Source of the DNA: Helicobacter cetorum
GTDB taxonomy: Bacteria; Campylobacterota; Campylobacteria; Campylobacterales; Helicobacteraceae
Assembly (NCBI RefSeq): GCF_900198405.1
Contig: NZ_FZMR01000019.1
Coordinates: 1-64,000 of the forward strand
Reading direction: 5' to 3'
Length of the DNA: 64,000 nucleotides
Shown: positions 23,002 through 32,360 of the stretch, one piece after another
Layout: each line of letters opens with the position of its first letter
Numbering within the stretch: position 1 is the stretch's first letter
The notes under the pieces: generated by a model
Database searches by the model: none
What the model saw: only the letters and a program-made list of their open reading frames with translations
Told to the model about the DNA's origin: nothing
Made by a program: the position numbers and the translations under genes

Positions 23002-25506
23002 TCAAAATTGATAACTCAAATACGCTGTAACAGAGCGACCCGGTGCAGATTGAAACCCACTAGGACTTGAGCCAATACCAATGAAGTAATATTGCATATT
23101 GAATAAATTATTGATTTGCAAAGAGCCATAGACTTTATGCCTACCATTTTCCCAAAAGACTTGAGAAACTTCAATATTCCATACCCAATACCATGGCAAT
23201 TCGCCCCTACTTACCGTCATACACCATGCCCCACAACCTGCACCACCACCATTGATATTATTACCGCCTAAATCCCAATAGGTGTTACGCCCCACGGTGT
23301 TACCAATATTACTATAAGCACGGCTATAAAAATAGCTAGAAAGACCGAAAGTCGTGCGTTTATAGGTGTAGCGCGCATCAAAAATGAACTGATAGGGGCT
23401 TACAAAAGGGAACATTTTATTATAACTTGTGCCTTTTAAGCTATCGCCGGCTAAATCTGTTAAAGCAAAATGGCTTGTTACTCTGGTATCAATGTAGTTA
23501 AAAGCCGCATGGAATTGCAAGCCTCTTATAGGGCGGTAATACGCCTCTAGCTCTACACCTTGAGAATAGCCATTAACCGGACGGATATTACCCTTATTGG
23601 GCCCACTTGTATAAATAGCGTATTGCCCGGTAGCATAGTCTCTTGCCCAAATGCGATAATAATCTGCGTTAAAGCTGAATTTATTTTTATAGCTGTATCT
23701 CGCGCCTACTTCTACTTGGTCAAAATGCTGAGTAAAATACTCGTTGGTTACATTACCTACTGAGATAACATTAAGTTGTGGTGGTAAGAAAGAGCGCTGA
23801 TAAGTGAAATAAGTAAACATGGTGTGCTTATTATCTTCATAAGCGGTATAATCAATATTGACTGATGGGTTCCACACATTCATGCCACTCATCTTTTTCA
23901 TATCTTCTTTGGGTGGCTCATAGCCCCAAGATTTATCGCCGGTATAGTGATATTGCATAAAAGTGTATCGCACGCCCGGTGTTACAGAAAGCTTGCCATC
24001 AAGCATTTCAATTTTATCGCTAATGTAGGCGGCTACATAGTCGTTATTCCATTGGCGATAATGGCTTTTTTTATCATACCACCCTGTCATACCCGGTGCA
24101 CTGCCCTCATAAACTTCAGGGTTTATACCGCCATTATTACACCAAGAGGCGTTTTCATCGTTACAATGTAAAGTGTTTCTAAAATTTTTCGCATACATAT
24201 CGGTAGTGAAATAACGCATACCCATAATAAAGGTTTGCTTGACTTTACCGGTATTTACCACTAGATTAAGCTTTGGCTCAAACGCATTAAACACGACTCT
24301 TCTAGGGTTTTGATTGAGCGTGAAACCATTATAGGTGTTAGAAGTGTAAGGATACATGTTCCCCCCAAAAGGGCATGCCACACCATCTAAACATAAATGC
24401 GTGTTAGAGCTATTGTAGTTGGAAGTAATTTGGAAATTCCTTGTCATCTCTTGGGTATAGTAGGTGAAAGTGAATATCCCTCCAATTTTATCCACATCGC
24501 CAAACCTATTGGTATAGACAACGCCAAAACGCTTGGCTTTACCAGATTTTTTATTGTAAGGGCGGTTATTAGCGAAACGATTTTGTTTATAGCTCGCCCA
24601 ATCTAAGCTCCCCGGAGTTGCCATGTCAAAATCGTAGTATTGGTAGTAGGCTTTAATGTCATTATTTTCATTAATGTCATATTCGCCATCTAACATGTAG
24701 TTGGAAATAGAAGTGGGCTGATTAACCCTAAATCCTTGCCCTCTCACCCAGTTAGCTTGTGCCATAATGCCAAAATGCTTGCCGATTTTACCTCCGGTTT
24801 TAATGTAAGTGTTATAAAGTAAATTTTCTTTTAAGCTGTCATTGATAGAATGAGCGTTCTTATCCACCCAATCTTTATTTTGTGCTTTATTCCAAAAAGT
24901 GATTCTTTCAGCCGCTTCATTAACCCACTTATCTGTAATAGGCTTAGTGATGATATTGATAACGCCTCCAAAGGTGTTTGGCCCATACTGCACGCTTGAG
25001 CCACCTTTAATCACATCTATTCTATCTACAGATTGGAAAGTTACAGGAAAAACCGGCAAGCCAATTTGCGCATAAGGTCCTATATAGATAGGAATACCAT
25101 TAACTAGAATTTGAGCCGCATTAGAATGCCCTGAGCCACCCGCTCCAAAACCTCTCACTTGAATAACGGGCAATACGCTAATACCGCTTGTATTTCTTAT
25201 TTGCATGCCCGGCACATTTTGCAAAGCCTCTTCTATGCTTTGATTAGCCGTTTGCATAAGCTGTTTATTAGAAATTACGGTTCGGCTACCGCTAAATTTC
25301 TTTACTTCTTCATCTTGCCAACTTTGAGGGGCTGTAAGTCCGTTATAGCTTGTATTCACAAAGCCGGATAAATTCTCTTTACTCTTTTGCCCCATAGCTT
25401 TAACTTTACCTAGGGTGTAGTCCTTATTCTTAGCTGACAATTCTCCATTAAATGACATTAAAGGCAATAATGTCAAAGAAATACCCCAATATTTTTTAAA
25501 AGTCAT
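23002..25506 (-). CDS. FecA-like TonB-dependent outer-membrane receptor
   Basis: 834 residues: a signal peptide ending near GELSA, a plug domain (SRTVISNKQL, SIEEALQNVPGMQIRN, VIQVRGFGAGG, GPNTFGGVINIITKP at about residues 75-190), and a 22-strand-type barrel ending in an aromatic (LSYQF). The substrate would be an iron complex or another metal chelate, driven by TonB-ExbBD. The plug is closest in my memory to the H. pylori FecA paralogues, especially HP1400. The ATG follows AAGGAAGG. Substrate assignment to ferric citrate is by family only; H. pylori FecA3 has been tied to nickel. Confidence 0.88.
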   Translation of the reverse strand: MTFKKYWGISLTLLPLMSFNGELSAKNKDYTLGKVKAMGQKSKENLSGFVNTSYNGLTAPQSWQDEEVKKFSGSRTVISNKQLMQTANQSIEEALQNVPGMQIRNTSGISVLPVIQVRGFGAGGSGHSNAAQILVNGIPIYIGPYAQIGLPVFPVTFQSVDRIDVIKGGSSVQYGPNTFGGVINIITKPITDKWVNEAAERITFWNKAQNKDWVDKNAHSINDSLKENLLYNTYIKTGGKIGKHFGIMAQANWVRGQGFRVNQPTSISNYMLDGEYDINENNDIKAYYQYYDFDMATPGSLDWASYKQNRFANNRPYNKKSGKAKRFGVVYTNRFGDVDKIGGIFTFTYYTQEMTRNFQITSNYNSSNTHLCLDGVACPFGGNMYPYTSNTYNGFTLNQNPRRVVFNAFEPKLNLVVNTGKVKQTFIMGMRYFTTDMYAKNFRNTLHCNDENASWCNNGGINPEVYEGSAPGMTGWYDKKSHYRQWNNDYVAAYISDKIEMLDGKLSVTPGVRYTFMQYHYTGDKSWGYEPPKEDMKKMSGMNVWNPSVNIDYTAYEDNKHTMFTYFTYQRSFLPPQLNVISVGNVTNEYFTQHFDQVEVGARYSYKNKFSFNADYYRIWARDYATGQYAIYTSGPNKGNIRPVNGYSQGVELEAYYRPIRGLQFHAAFNYIDTRVTSHFALTDLAGDSLKGTSYNKMFPFVSPYQFIFDARYTYKRTTFGLSSYFYSRAYSNIGNTVGRNTYWDLGGNNINGGGAGCGAWCMTVSRGELPWYWVWNIEVSQVFWENGRHKVYGSLQINNLFNMQYYFIGIGSSPSGFQSAPGRSVTAYLSYQF

Positions 25507-25703
25507 CTACCTTCCTTAAATAATGTTTTTAATGCCTTAGCAAGAATTTTTTGATGATTTGTAAAAAATGACAAGACTTTATTGAATGCGTTTTAAGCAC
25601 AGATTAAGCGTAATAACGCACTAGGCACTCTTTATGCCCTTAAAAAACCGACTAAAAAGACTTGTTTTTCAAATTTCTTTTTCACAAAAATACAAACCCG
25701 CGA

Positions 25704-25709
25704 ATTATA
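25704..25709 (-). promoter_or_regulatory. Probable promoter of FecA-like gene
   Basis: TATAAT on the minus strand with a TG one base before it, about 200 bases before the start codon. An imperfect AT-rich dyad (TAATAAC/ATTATTC) at 25768-25783, upstream of it, loosely resembles a Fur box; I would not rely on it. Apart from promoters, 25507-25999 shows no gene. Confidence 0.4.
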
Positions 25710-25928
25710 CAAATTTTAATATTAAAATTAACTGAATAACACTAAAAATATACTTTATTCATTTTTATAATAACCGATTATTCTCATAAAGTTACTGCAT
25801 TTTTATTCTATTTTATTTCTTATAAAACTTGCTACTATCTCTATGAATACGAACTTTCTATACACTCTATTTAATTTTATTCATTTTTTGATTTGATTAC
25901 AAAATTGACAACTTAAGATTAAAAATGC

Positions 25929-25934
25929 TATAAT
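25929..25934 (+). promoter_or_regulatory. tRNA-Ala -10 box
   Basis: TGCTATAAT, an extended -10, ends 65 bases before tRNA-Ala (GGC). Confidence 0.55.
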
Positions 25935-25999
25935 ATCAGTCTTTTATTTGCCCTTATTAAAAGCGTTTTATTAACAAGCGTTTTTGGTGCTTTTTATAA

Positions 26000-26075
26000 G
26001 GGGTGTTAGCTCAGCTGGGAGAGCGCAACGCTGGCAGCGTTGAGGTCAGGGGTTCGATCCCCCTACACTCCACCA
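26000..26075 (+). tRNA. tRNA-Ala (GGC)
   Basis: A 76-nt cloverleaf with encoded CCA. Acceptor arms GGGGTGT and ACACTCC pair with one G-U, and the anticodon loop CTGGCAG gives GGC. Confidence 0.97.
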
Positions 26076-26115
26076 TTTTCTATTTTTGTTTTTTTCCTTT
26101 TTTATTTATGAATTT

Positions 26116-26150
26116 AAAAAAGTGTTCTTAATTTTCTAAGACACTTTTTT
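26116..26150 (+). terminator. Terminator after tRNA-Ala
   Basis: A stem of about 13 bp (AAAAAGTGT... against ...ACACTTTTTT) with one bulged base and a 6-base loop, ending in a T6 run. Confidence 0.65.
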
Positions 26151-26243
26151 AACATTATCCATAATTCATTATAATTTAATCTTATTAACTCTATTTTATT
26201 TTAAAATCAAAGCGATTTGATTGTTAGTTGTAAGGAAAATTGT

Positions 26244-27260
26244 GTGAGTCCTCTTGTAAGCATGCGCATTCAAAGCTTTAAAGCCAATAAGCGAGCGTTC
26301 ATATCTCTATGGGTCTTAGTGGGTTTATTAATACTATCTTTAGGAGCGAAATTTTGGGTTAATGAACGCCCTTTATTTATCTACTATCATTCTAAAGCGT
26401 ATTTTCCTCTGTTTAAAAATTATGCGGAAGTGGAATTTGGAGGCGACTTTTTTACCCCTACAGATTATAATGACCCTTATGTTAAAAACACGCTTTTAAA
26501 AGATGCTTTTGTAGTGCGTGCTTTAGTGCCTTATAGCTATGATACTATCGTTATGGACTTAGACTCTCCAGCCCCTACCCCCCCAAGCTTAAAACATCTC
26601 TTAGGCACTGATGATCAAGCTAGAGATGTGCTTGCACGCCTTATATATGGCTATCGTATTTCTATTTTATTTGGATTATTATTGACCTTTTTTAGCGTGG
26701 TTATTGGCGTGAGTTTAGGGGCGATTCAAGGCTATTATGGGGGGCTAGTGGATTTGATTGGCCAACGCTTAAGCGAAATTTGGAATGGTATTCCTGTGCT
26801 GTTTTTATTGATTGTTATTTCTAGCGCGTTTATCTCTAGCTTTTGGCTGATTTTAGCCTTAGTGTTGCTTTTTAGCTGGATGGGGTTAGCCCAAGTGGTA
26901 AGAACAGAATTTTTAAGGGCTAGAAACATGGATTATATCAAGGCTGCAAAAGCCTTAAGAGCAAATGATTCACGCATTATTTTTTATCATGTCTTACCCA
27001 ATGCTCTTGTAGCCACGATTACTTATATCCCTTTTTTAATGGCAGCTAGTATTGCTACTTTAGTGTCTTTAGATTTTTTAGGCTTTGGCATGCCGGTAGG
27101 AAGCGCTTCACTAGGTGAATTAGTCAATCAAGGTAAAAACAATCTCACTTCGCCTCATTTGGCTGTAGTGGCGTTTTTGGCTATTGGGGTGTTGCTCTCA
27201 GTGCTTGTTTTTATAGGCGAAGGGGTGCGTGATGCATTCAATTCTAACATGCTTAAATAA
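26244..27260 (+). CDS. Oligopeptide ABC transporter permease (OppC-like)
   Basis: About 338 residues. An N-terminal membrane segment (FISLWVLVGLLILSLGAKF) and a periplasmic loop precede the five-helix permease core. The EAA loop that contacts the ATPase reads near LRANDSRIIFYHVLPNALV. It matches the DppC/OppC family that imports peptides (HP0251 position). The GTG at 26244 is chosen because AAGGAA lies six bases upstream; the open frame starts at a TTG nine codons earlier and an ATG follows six codons later. The partner ATPase is 18 bases downstream; no OppA or OppB gene is adjacent. Confidence 0.88.
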   Translation: MSPLVSMRIQSFKANKRAFISLWVLVGLLILSLGAKFWVNERPLFIYYHSKAYFPLFKNYAEVEFGGDFFTPTDYNDPYVKNTLLKDAFVVRALVPYSYDTIVMDLDSPAPTPPSLKHLLGTDDQARDVLARLIYGYRISILFGLLLTFFSVVIGVSLGAIQGYYGGLVDLIGQRLSEIWNGIPVLFLLIVISSAFISSFWLILALVLLFSWMGLAQVVRTEFLRARNMDYIKAAKALRANDSRIIFYHVLPNALVATITYIPFLMAASIATLVSLDFLGFGMPVGSASLGELVNQGKNNLTSPHLAVVAFLAIGVLLSVLVFIGEGVRDAFNSNMLK

Positions 27261-27278
27261 GCTTATCAAAGGGTCTTT

Positions 27279-28829
27279 ATGCTTAAAATTGAAAATTTAA
27301 GTTGTGCCTTAAGCTCACATTTCTCACTTGAAAATATTAGCGTGTCTTTAAAAAAGGGCGAAAGAGTGGGCTTAGTAGGCGAAAGTGGGAGCGGAAAAAG
27401 CTCTTTAGCTAATCTTATTATGCGATTAAACCCTAAGTTTAAGCCCCACAAGGGCAAAATCCTCTTTGAAAATGAAAATCTTTTAGAATATTCCATTCAA
27501 AGCATGCAAGCTTTAAGGGGCAATACAATTGCTTACATCGCTCAAGACCCTTTATCAAGTCTCAATCCTTTACATAAAATCCATAAACAAATCAGCGAGG
27601 CGTTTTTCTTACACCATAAGCTTGCGAGCAAAGCCCTTATTAAAGAAAAGGTTTTAGAAGTGATGAATCAAGTGCGTTTAGATGAGAGCTTGCTTAATCG
27701 CTACCCTTATGAACTCAGCGGCGGCCAACGCCAAAGAGTGTCTATCGCTATGGGGATTATCAACGCACCAAAACTGCTTATTTGTGATGAGCCAACCACC
27801 GCTTTAGATGCGCAAGTGCAAGGACAGATTTTAGACTTGCTCTACCAACTGAGCGTTGAAAAAAATCTCGCTCTTTTATTCATCAGCCATGATTTGAATG
27901 CGATTAAACGCCTCGTAGAAAGGGTTTATGTGCTTAAAAAAGGTGTGGTGTGTGAAGAGGGGGATACAAGCAAGCTTTTTAACGAACCCAAACACCCCTA
28001 TACCAAAATCTTGCTAGAAGCCTCAGTATTACCTAAAAAAACGCTAAAACCTTTAGATGAAACTCGTTTAGAAACAAAAGATTTTAGCGTGCATTATTTG
28101 CAAAAACGCTTTTTTATGCCCTCTTTACAAAAAACGCTCATTTCAAAAGTGAATTTCGCTCTTAAAGCTAAGGAAAGTATTGGCGTGATTGGAAGAAGTG
28201 GGAGTGGAAAAAGCTCTTTGGCTCTTGGGCTTTTAAAACTTGCTTTAAGTAGTGGGGAAGAGAAAATTTTAGGCGAAAATATCCAGCCTCTCAACTCAAA
28301 AGCTTTCAAACCTTATCGCAAAATTTTACAAATTGTCTTTCAAGACCCTTATGCCTCGCTCAACCCTCGCTTAAGCATTCAAGACATTCTTTTAGAAGCG
28401 CTTTCTTTTGGATCGCCCTCTCTCTCCAAAGAGGATTGGCAAAAGCAAGCCAAACGCTGTTTAGAAGAAGTGCAATTAGAGCCAAAATTATTGCATGCGT
28501 ATGCGTATGAACTCAGTGGAGGGGAGCGCCAAAGGGTCGCTATTGCTAGAGCGATTGCTCTAAAACCATCCATTATTGTTTTAGATGAACCTACTTCAGC
28601 CTTGGATAAAAGCATTCAAAAAGCGGTTTTAAATTTGCTTTTAGACTTGCAAGAAAAGCAGGCTTTGAGCTATCTGTTTATCAGCCATGATTTAGATATT
28701 GTGCAAGCGTTCTGTGATAAGGTGCTAGTAGTGTGTGAGGGGAAAGTCGCTGAATTTGGCTCTGTTAAAGAAGTGTTTGAAAACCCTAAGCACGACTATA
28801 CCAAGCATCTATTGGAGTCTAAAATTTAA
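27279..28829 (+). CDS. Oligopeptide ABC transporter, fused double ATPase
   Basis: 516 residues carrying two complete ABC ATPase domains in one chain, equivalent to OppD plus OppF. The first has Walker A GESGSGKSS near residue 36, signature LSGGQRQR near 146 and Walker B LLICDEPT. The second has GRSGSGKSS near 306, LSGGERQR near 410 and IIVLDEPTS. Both catalytic sites look intact. It would energise peptide import with the permease encoded just upstream (HP0250 equivalent). AAAGGG precedes the ATG. Confidence 0.93.
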   Translation: MLKIENLSCALSSHFSLENISVSLKKGERVGLVGESGSGKSSLANLIMRLNPKFKPHKGKILFENENLLEYSIQSMQALRGNTIAYIAQDPLSSLNPLHKIHKQISEAFFLHHKLASKALIKEKVLEVMNQVRLDESLLNRYPYELSGGQRQRVSIAMGIINAPKLLICDEPTTALDAQVQGQILDLLYQLSVEKNLALLFISHDLNAIKRLVERVYVLKKGVVCEEGDTSKLFNEPKHPYTKILLEASVLPKKTLKPLDETRLETKDFSVHYLQKRFFMPSLQKTLISKVNFALKAKESIGVIGRSGSGKSSLALGLLKLALSSGEEKILGENIQPLNSKAFKPYRKILQIVFQDPYASLNPRLSIQDILLEALSFGSPSLSKEDWQKQAKRCLEEVQLEPKLLHAYAYELSGGERQRVAIARAIALKPSIIVLDEPTSALDKSIQKAVLNLLLDLQEKQALSYLFISHDLDIVQAFCDKVLVVCEGKVAEFGSVKEVFENPKHDYTKHLLESKI

Positions 28830-29287
28830 TTATTTTGGCTTACAAACATTCCTTCTAAACTAATTTGTGATATTCAAGGCTTTGTATAGCTTTGTATTTC
28901 GTTTGTTTTGATTTAAATTCCATTTTTTAAATGCTTTTATTTCTTAATGGGGATAGAGTGGTTAGTAAAGGCTCTTGCCTTGTTCGCTGTTTTACTAAAA
29001 AGTGCGTTTAGCACTTTTAAAAACGCTCACTGACAATACCCTCCTCCTTATCCCCCTATGGTTTTTTAAAAGACAATAAAAAACACGAAGTTATCGCTTT
29101 GAAACCTTGCTTTAAAGCTCTTTTACATCTAGCTTAAAACGCTTTTAATCGTTTTTATTGTTTAACGACTAAACAACCCTTAAAAAAACAAGATTGATTA
29201 AAAAATAAAATTTTTAAACAAACGCTATTTAAAAAACTTTTTTAGTCTTTATGTTTTTAGTTTGTTTAACGCTTTTAAGCATTTTTA
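28830..29287. other. AT-rich stretch without a recognisable gene
   Basis: No open frame with a credible start and no RNA I recognise. It lies between the transporter operon and the 3' end of the hsdS remnant, and may hold older decayed sequence. Confidence 0.4.
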
Positions 29288-29886
29288 TAACATCTTTTCT
29301 GAAAAATGCTTTTTGAGTTGCTTAAGTTTTATTAGTTTTTGAGTGTGTTTGCCTATGACATTATTTAAGGTTTTAAGAAAAATACCCATTTTTGTTATTC
29401 TTTTAGTGGAGAGAGTTTAAAAATAAAATCTTTTACATCTTTAGCATAGAAATGATACATCATGCTATCTGCTACTTTGGATAAAATTTGATTATTTACT
29501 ATTGATAATACAATAAGCTAAAAAGCACCCATTCAAAAGATTACTATTAGGTCTTATAATTAAAATATCGCCCCATAAATAACGCTTTCTTTAAGAATGC
29601 AACTAGCGGTAGCTAAAATCTTAGGTGTTTCGCCAGAACTAGACATTAAAAACATCATTATTTAAAAAAAGTATGAGATTATCATAAATATTGGTAAAAC
29701 TTTTAATGTTTGTAATCACTCTATCATAGTGCGTAAAAAGTTCACCATAGAGAATACATTCATATTTCGCATTAAAACTTACTTGGCTTTTTGATAATCC
29801 TTTGTCCTTTAAAAAAGTAGCTATATCCCCAAGTTTTTTACCTCCCACTCCCCTTTAAAGCTTTTAAAACGATAGTTTGACACCAT
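29288..29886 (-). pseudogene. Decayed type I restriction specificity gene hsdS
   Basis: Pieces of an HsdS protein can be read in order but in different frames. MVSNYRFKSFKGEWEV starts at 29886; KKLGDIATFLKDKGLS and KYECILYGELFTHY follow after a frameshift at an A6 run near 29834. Then come SSGETPKILATASCIL (about 29640), GDILIIRP (about 29545), KVADSMMYHFYAKD (about 29470), FKLSPLKE with a stop where Gln is expected (about 29400), and finally KHTQKLIKLKQLKK. At least three frameshifts and two stops break it. HsdS selects the DNA target of type I restriction-modification enzymes. Only one recognition domain is present, and no hsdM or hsdR is adjacent. Confidence 0.82.
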
Positions 29887-30508
29887 AGCGCCCCAAAAAA
29901 AATCAATTTAAACCCTTGCAATAACAGCATAGAATTACAACGCCATTAAAAAAGCTTGGTATTATCTAAGGTTTTTTAAAAGCTCTATTTTTTATTTTTT
30001 AAAAACTTTGATTTTTTAATATAGTGCTTTTTATGTTTGGTTTTTATGTGTTGTTTTAAAACATTATTTTTATATTTCTAATTGCTATGCGAATCTTTGC
30101 TTGATTATCGTATCTCACTTCTAAAAATACCAACTGCCCAAAAACAATGTGCTTTCTAACCAAAGAATCTAACAGACACCAATCATGAAAATCTTTGCGT
30201 TTAACGCCCCTAAAAGGTCATTTCTGTTACAATTAAACCTAGTCAACGCTTACACCTTGCACTCTAAAAGGTAGAGTTTCCTAAAAAATGTCAATAAAAC
30301 TTACCAAAAAAACAATATATTTTGATTTTATGGGATTATTTTTGAGATTTTTAAATCAATTCTTTGCAAGAATAGATACAAAACTAAGAAAATGCACACC
30401 CTAGAAAGATTGCAAAAAATAACAAAAATGTAAAAACAATACTTTCTTTAAATTTTAACTATTACTTGAAAAACTTAAATTTTAAACAAAAAGTTTTGTG
30501 GAATAAAG
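29887..30508. other. AT-rich stretch without a recognisable gene
   Basis: No credible coding frame. A 38-codon frame at about 30285 has no ribosome site and was not accepted. I looked for hsdM remains upstream of the hsdS fragment and saw none. Confidence 0.4.
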
Positions 30509-30610
30509 CTACTTGTCTTTAGAAGAAAAAACCATGAAAATATAGTATCCAATCCCTATCAAAAACACCAAGATTAAAAAAATGAGTAAAGCCCACTCTA
30601 AAAAATCCAT
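30509..30610 (-). CDS. 33-residue single-span membrane peptide
   Basis: An ATG at 30610 follows AGAGGA three bases earlier and opens a 33-codon frame. It begins MDFLEWALLIFL, continues with a long hydrophobic run (about residues 6-28), and ends in a charged SSKDK tail. This is the shape of a small inner-membrane protein with its tail in the cytoplasm. I do not recognise it. It is 28 bases downstream of the tRNA cluster on the same strand and might be cotranscribed with it. Confidence 0.5.
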   Translation of the reverse strand: MDFLEWALLIFLILVFLIGIGYYIFMVFSSKDK

Positions 30611-30637
30611 GTATCCTCTCAAAGAATGCTATTAAGG

Positions 30638-30714
30638 TGGTGCGCTTGGCAGGACTCGAACCTGCGACCTACGGCTTAGAAGGCTGTTGCTCTATCCAGC
30701 TGAGCTACAAGCGC
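30638..30714 (-). tRNA. tRNA-Arg (TCT)
   Basis: A 77-nt cloverleaf with encoded CCA; acceptor arms GCGCTTG and CAAGCGC pair, and the loop CTTCTAA gives TCT. Last of four tRNA genes on this strand. Confidence 0.96.
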
Positions 30715-30736
30715 ATGAAATGACAATAGCGTTAGG

Positions 30737-30813
30737 TGGTACGCCCGAAGGGAGTCGAACCCCTAACCCCCAGATCCGAAGTCTGGTGCTCTATCCAATT
30801 GAGCTACGAACGC
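30737..30813 (-). tRNA. tRNA-Arg (TCG)
   Basis: A 77-nt cloverleaf with encoded CCA; the acceptor stem GCGTTCG/CGGGCGT uses several G-U pairs. The loop CTTCGGA gives TCG. Confidence 0.94.
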
Positions 30814-30867
30814 TTACAATTTAAAAGAACATCGCAATACAGATTTGGTAATATTTTCATTAAAAGA

Positions 30868-30945
30868 TGGGGTGGAAGATGGGAATCGAACCCACGACCC
30901 TCAGGACCACAATCTGATGCTCTAACCGACTGAGCTACTCCCACC
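30868..30945 (-). tRNA. tRNA-His (GTG)
   Basis: A 78-nt gene including the extra 5' G typical of tRNA-His, opposite a C discriminator. The loop TTGTGGT gives anticodon GTG; CCA is encoded. Confidence 0.96.
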
Positions 30946-31011
30946 ATCAAAAAAAGAAGTGAAAATATTTTACCAAAGAAAATTAAACAGAACCATTTAC
31001 TTTACAAAGAA

Positions 31012-31089
31012 TGGTCGGGGCGAAAGGATTCGAACCTTCGACCCCTTGGTCCCAAACCAAGTGCGCTAACCAGACTGCGCTACGCCCCG
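31012..31089 (-). tRNA. tRNA-Pro (TGG)
   Basis: A 78-nt cloverleaf with encoded CCA; acceptor arms CGGGGCG and CGCCCCG pair, and the loop TTTGGGA gives TGG. First of the Pro-His-Arg-Arg cluster. Confidence 0.96.
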
Positions 31090-31530
31090 AAATCTAATGT
31101 AAATGGTTATTATAGCTGAAATTTTTAATTTTTAGCTTAAACTACGAAAGTTTTTTAGTAACTTTATCAAAGCTTTTATTTTTAACACAACATATAGATA
31201 AAACATTACGATTCATAAAGAAATGGCGTGCAATAAATCTGCCTTCATTATTAAAAGCCACACCGAAGACTTTTTAAAACCATTCTAACCACATAAAGTA
31301 ACACAAATATTTTTATATTGCTAGATAGATTCAATCCTAATACAATTGAATATGTACTATCGTTTTTATTAAAGCATTTTAAAATATTAGATAAGAAAAC
31401 AAGCAAAAAAATGCTTTTGCTACGACAATCTTACTAAAAAAATCTGTTTTTTAATAAAAAACTTAAAGCTATAGAGATAAAAAAGATTCTAAAAATAAGG
31501 GGTTCAACCTCCCCCCCCCACCTAAAATTT
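31090..31530. other. Intergenic stretch with C9 tract
   Basis: No coding frame with a credible start. A run of nine C at 31511-31519 lies just past the stop of the HpaA paralogue, so it would be in that gene's 3' untranslated RNA as G9. Confidence 0.5.
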
Positions 31531-32286
31531 TTATTTGCGTTTTTGCATCTCGCTTGCAACTTGTTGGTAACCAGCTACATTTTTCAAGCTAAATTCCTTA
31601 GAGACATGAGCCATTGTCTTTTGATACGCTTGATTCATAATCTTTCTAATCGCTCTATCATGGTCGTTTTCTTTAACTCTGTGTGTAAAAGTCTTAGGCA
31701 TATACCCTCCGGAGTTAGTGCGTGTAAGCATAACGCGTTCAATCACTGCTTTGATTTTAGAAACATCTATCCCAAAACTATGGATAATATCCCCACTTTT
31801 TGGTTCAAATAGATTCAAATTCAAATACCCTGAAGACATATCAATCATGCTCTCTTCAGTAGAACCCTTACCCTCTTCTATAATATCCTCTAAAACAGCT
31901 ACATTCCCATCAATGCGTAAAGCAAGGCGTGCTTTTTTCTTCATCTCATCATTGATTTCGCTTTCACTCTTGACATGTGAAACGCTATAGCCCTTTCTCT
32001 CAAAAAGACTGCTGATTTGAAGTGCCAATGACTTTTCAAACTCTTTTTGATAGGCTTGAGGAATAATTTTACTAAATTCCAACTTTGGGTCTATCAATAC
32101 CACTACATGCCCATTTGCAGGTTTTTGCTCCCCTTTAATAGGATAGTGGAAATTCAAACCCGTAGACTCCCCCGTATTCATAGCATGATGATAATCTTTA
32201 TGTGCCTTATCTTGGGCTAAATCAGCATGCAACATGCCACTTGTCAAAAATACCCCTAATACTAAAGCCAAATTGCTCTTTTTCAT
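31531..32286 (-). CDS. HpaA-family paralogue (HpaA2-like)
   Basis: 251 residues with a cleavable signal peptide (MKKSNLALVLGVFLTSGMLHA) and no lipobox cysteine, so probably a soluble or surface-attached secreted protein, unlike HpaA itself. The body (VVLIDPKLEFSKIIP, LFERKGYSV, SGYLNLNLFEPKSGDIIHSFGIDVS) reads like the neuraminyllactose-binding haemagglutinin family. By position it matches HP0410. The ATG at 32286 after AGGAAAG is chosen over a frame that opens 28 codons earlier inside the end of guaA. True sialic-acid binding by this family is doubtful. Confidence 0.85.
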   Translation of the reverse strand: MKKSNLALVLGVFLTSGMLHADLAQDKAHKDYHHAMNTGESTGLNFHYPIKGEQKPANGHVVVLIDPKLEFSKIIPQAYQKEFEKSLALQISSLFERKGYSVSHVKSESEINDEMKKKARLALRIDGNVAVLEDIIEEGKGSTEESMIDMSSGYLNLNLFEPKSGDIIHSFGIDVSKIKAVIERVMLTRTNSGGYMPKTFTHRVKENDHDRAIRKIMNQAYQKTMAHVSKEFSLKNVAGYQQVASEMQKRK

Positions 32287-32360
32287 AGATTCTTTCCTAT
32301 TGTTAATTTTAAAAGCTATATTATCTAAAAATCCATTTTTTTCATAGAAAAACTTTAATC

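Noticed and set aside
25768-25783. Fur box upstream of the FecA-like gene
   Set aside because: The dyad is imperfect, has the wrong spacing and lies about 60 bases upstream of the likely -10; not strong enough to list as its own feature.
30285-30404. A 38-codon frame starting MSIKLTKKT
   Set aside because: No Shine-Dalgarno, no recognisable features, and surrounded by non-coding AT-rich DNA.
30736-30933. A 65-codon frame containing GVEPLTPRS and RWESNPRPSG
   Set aside because: It is the antisense of the tRNA-Arg and tRNA-His genes; such phrases are well-known false proteins from tRNA complements.
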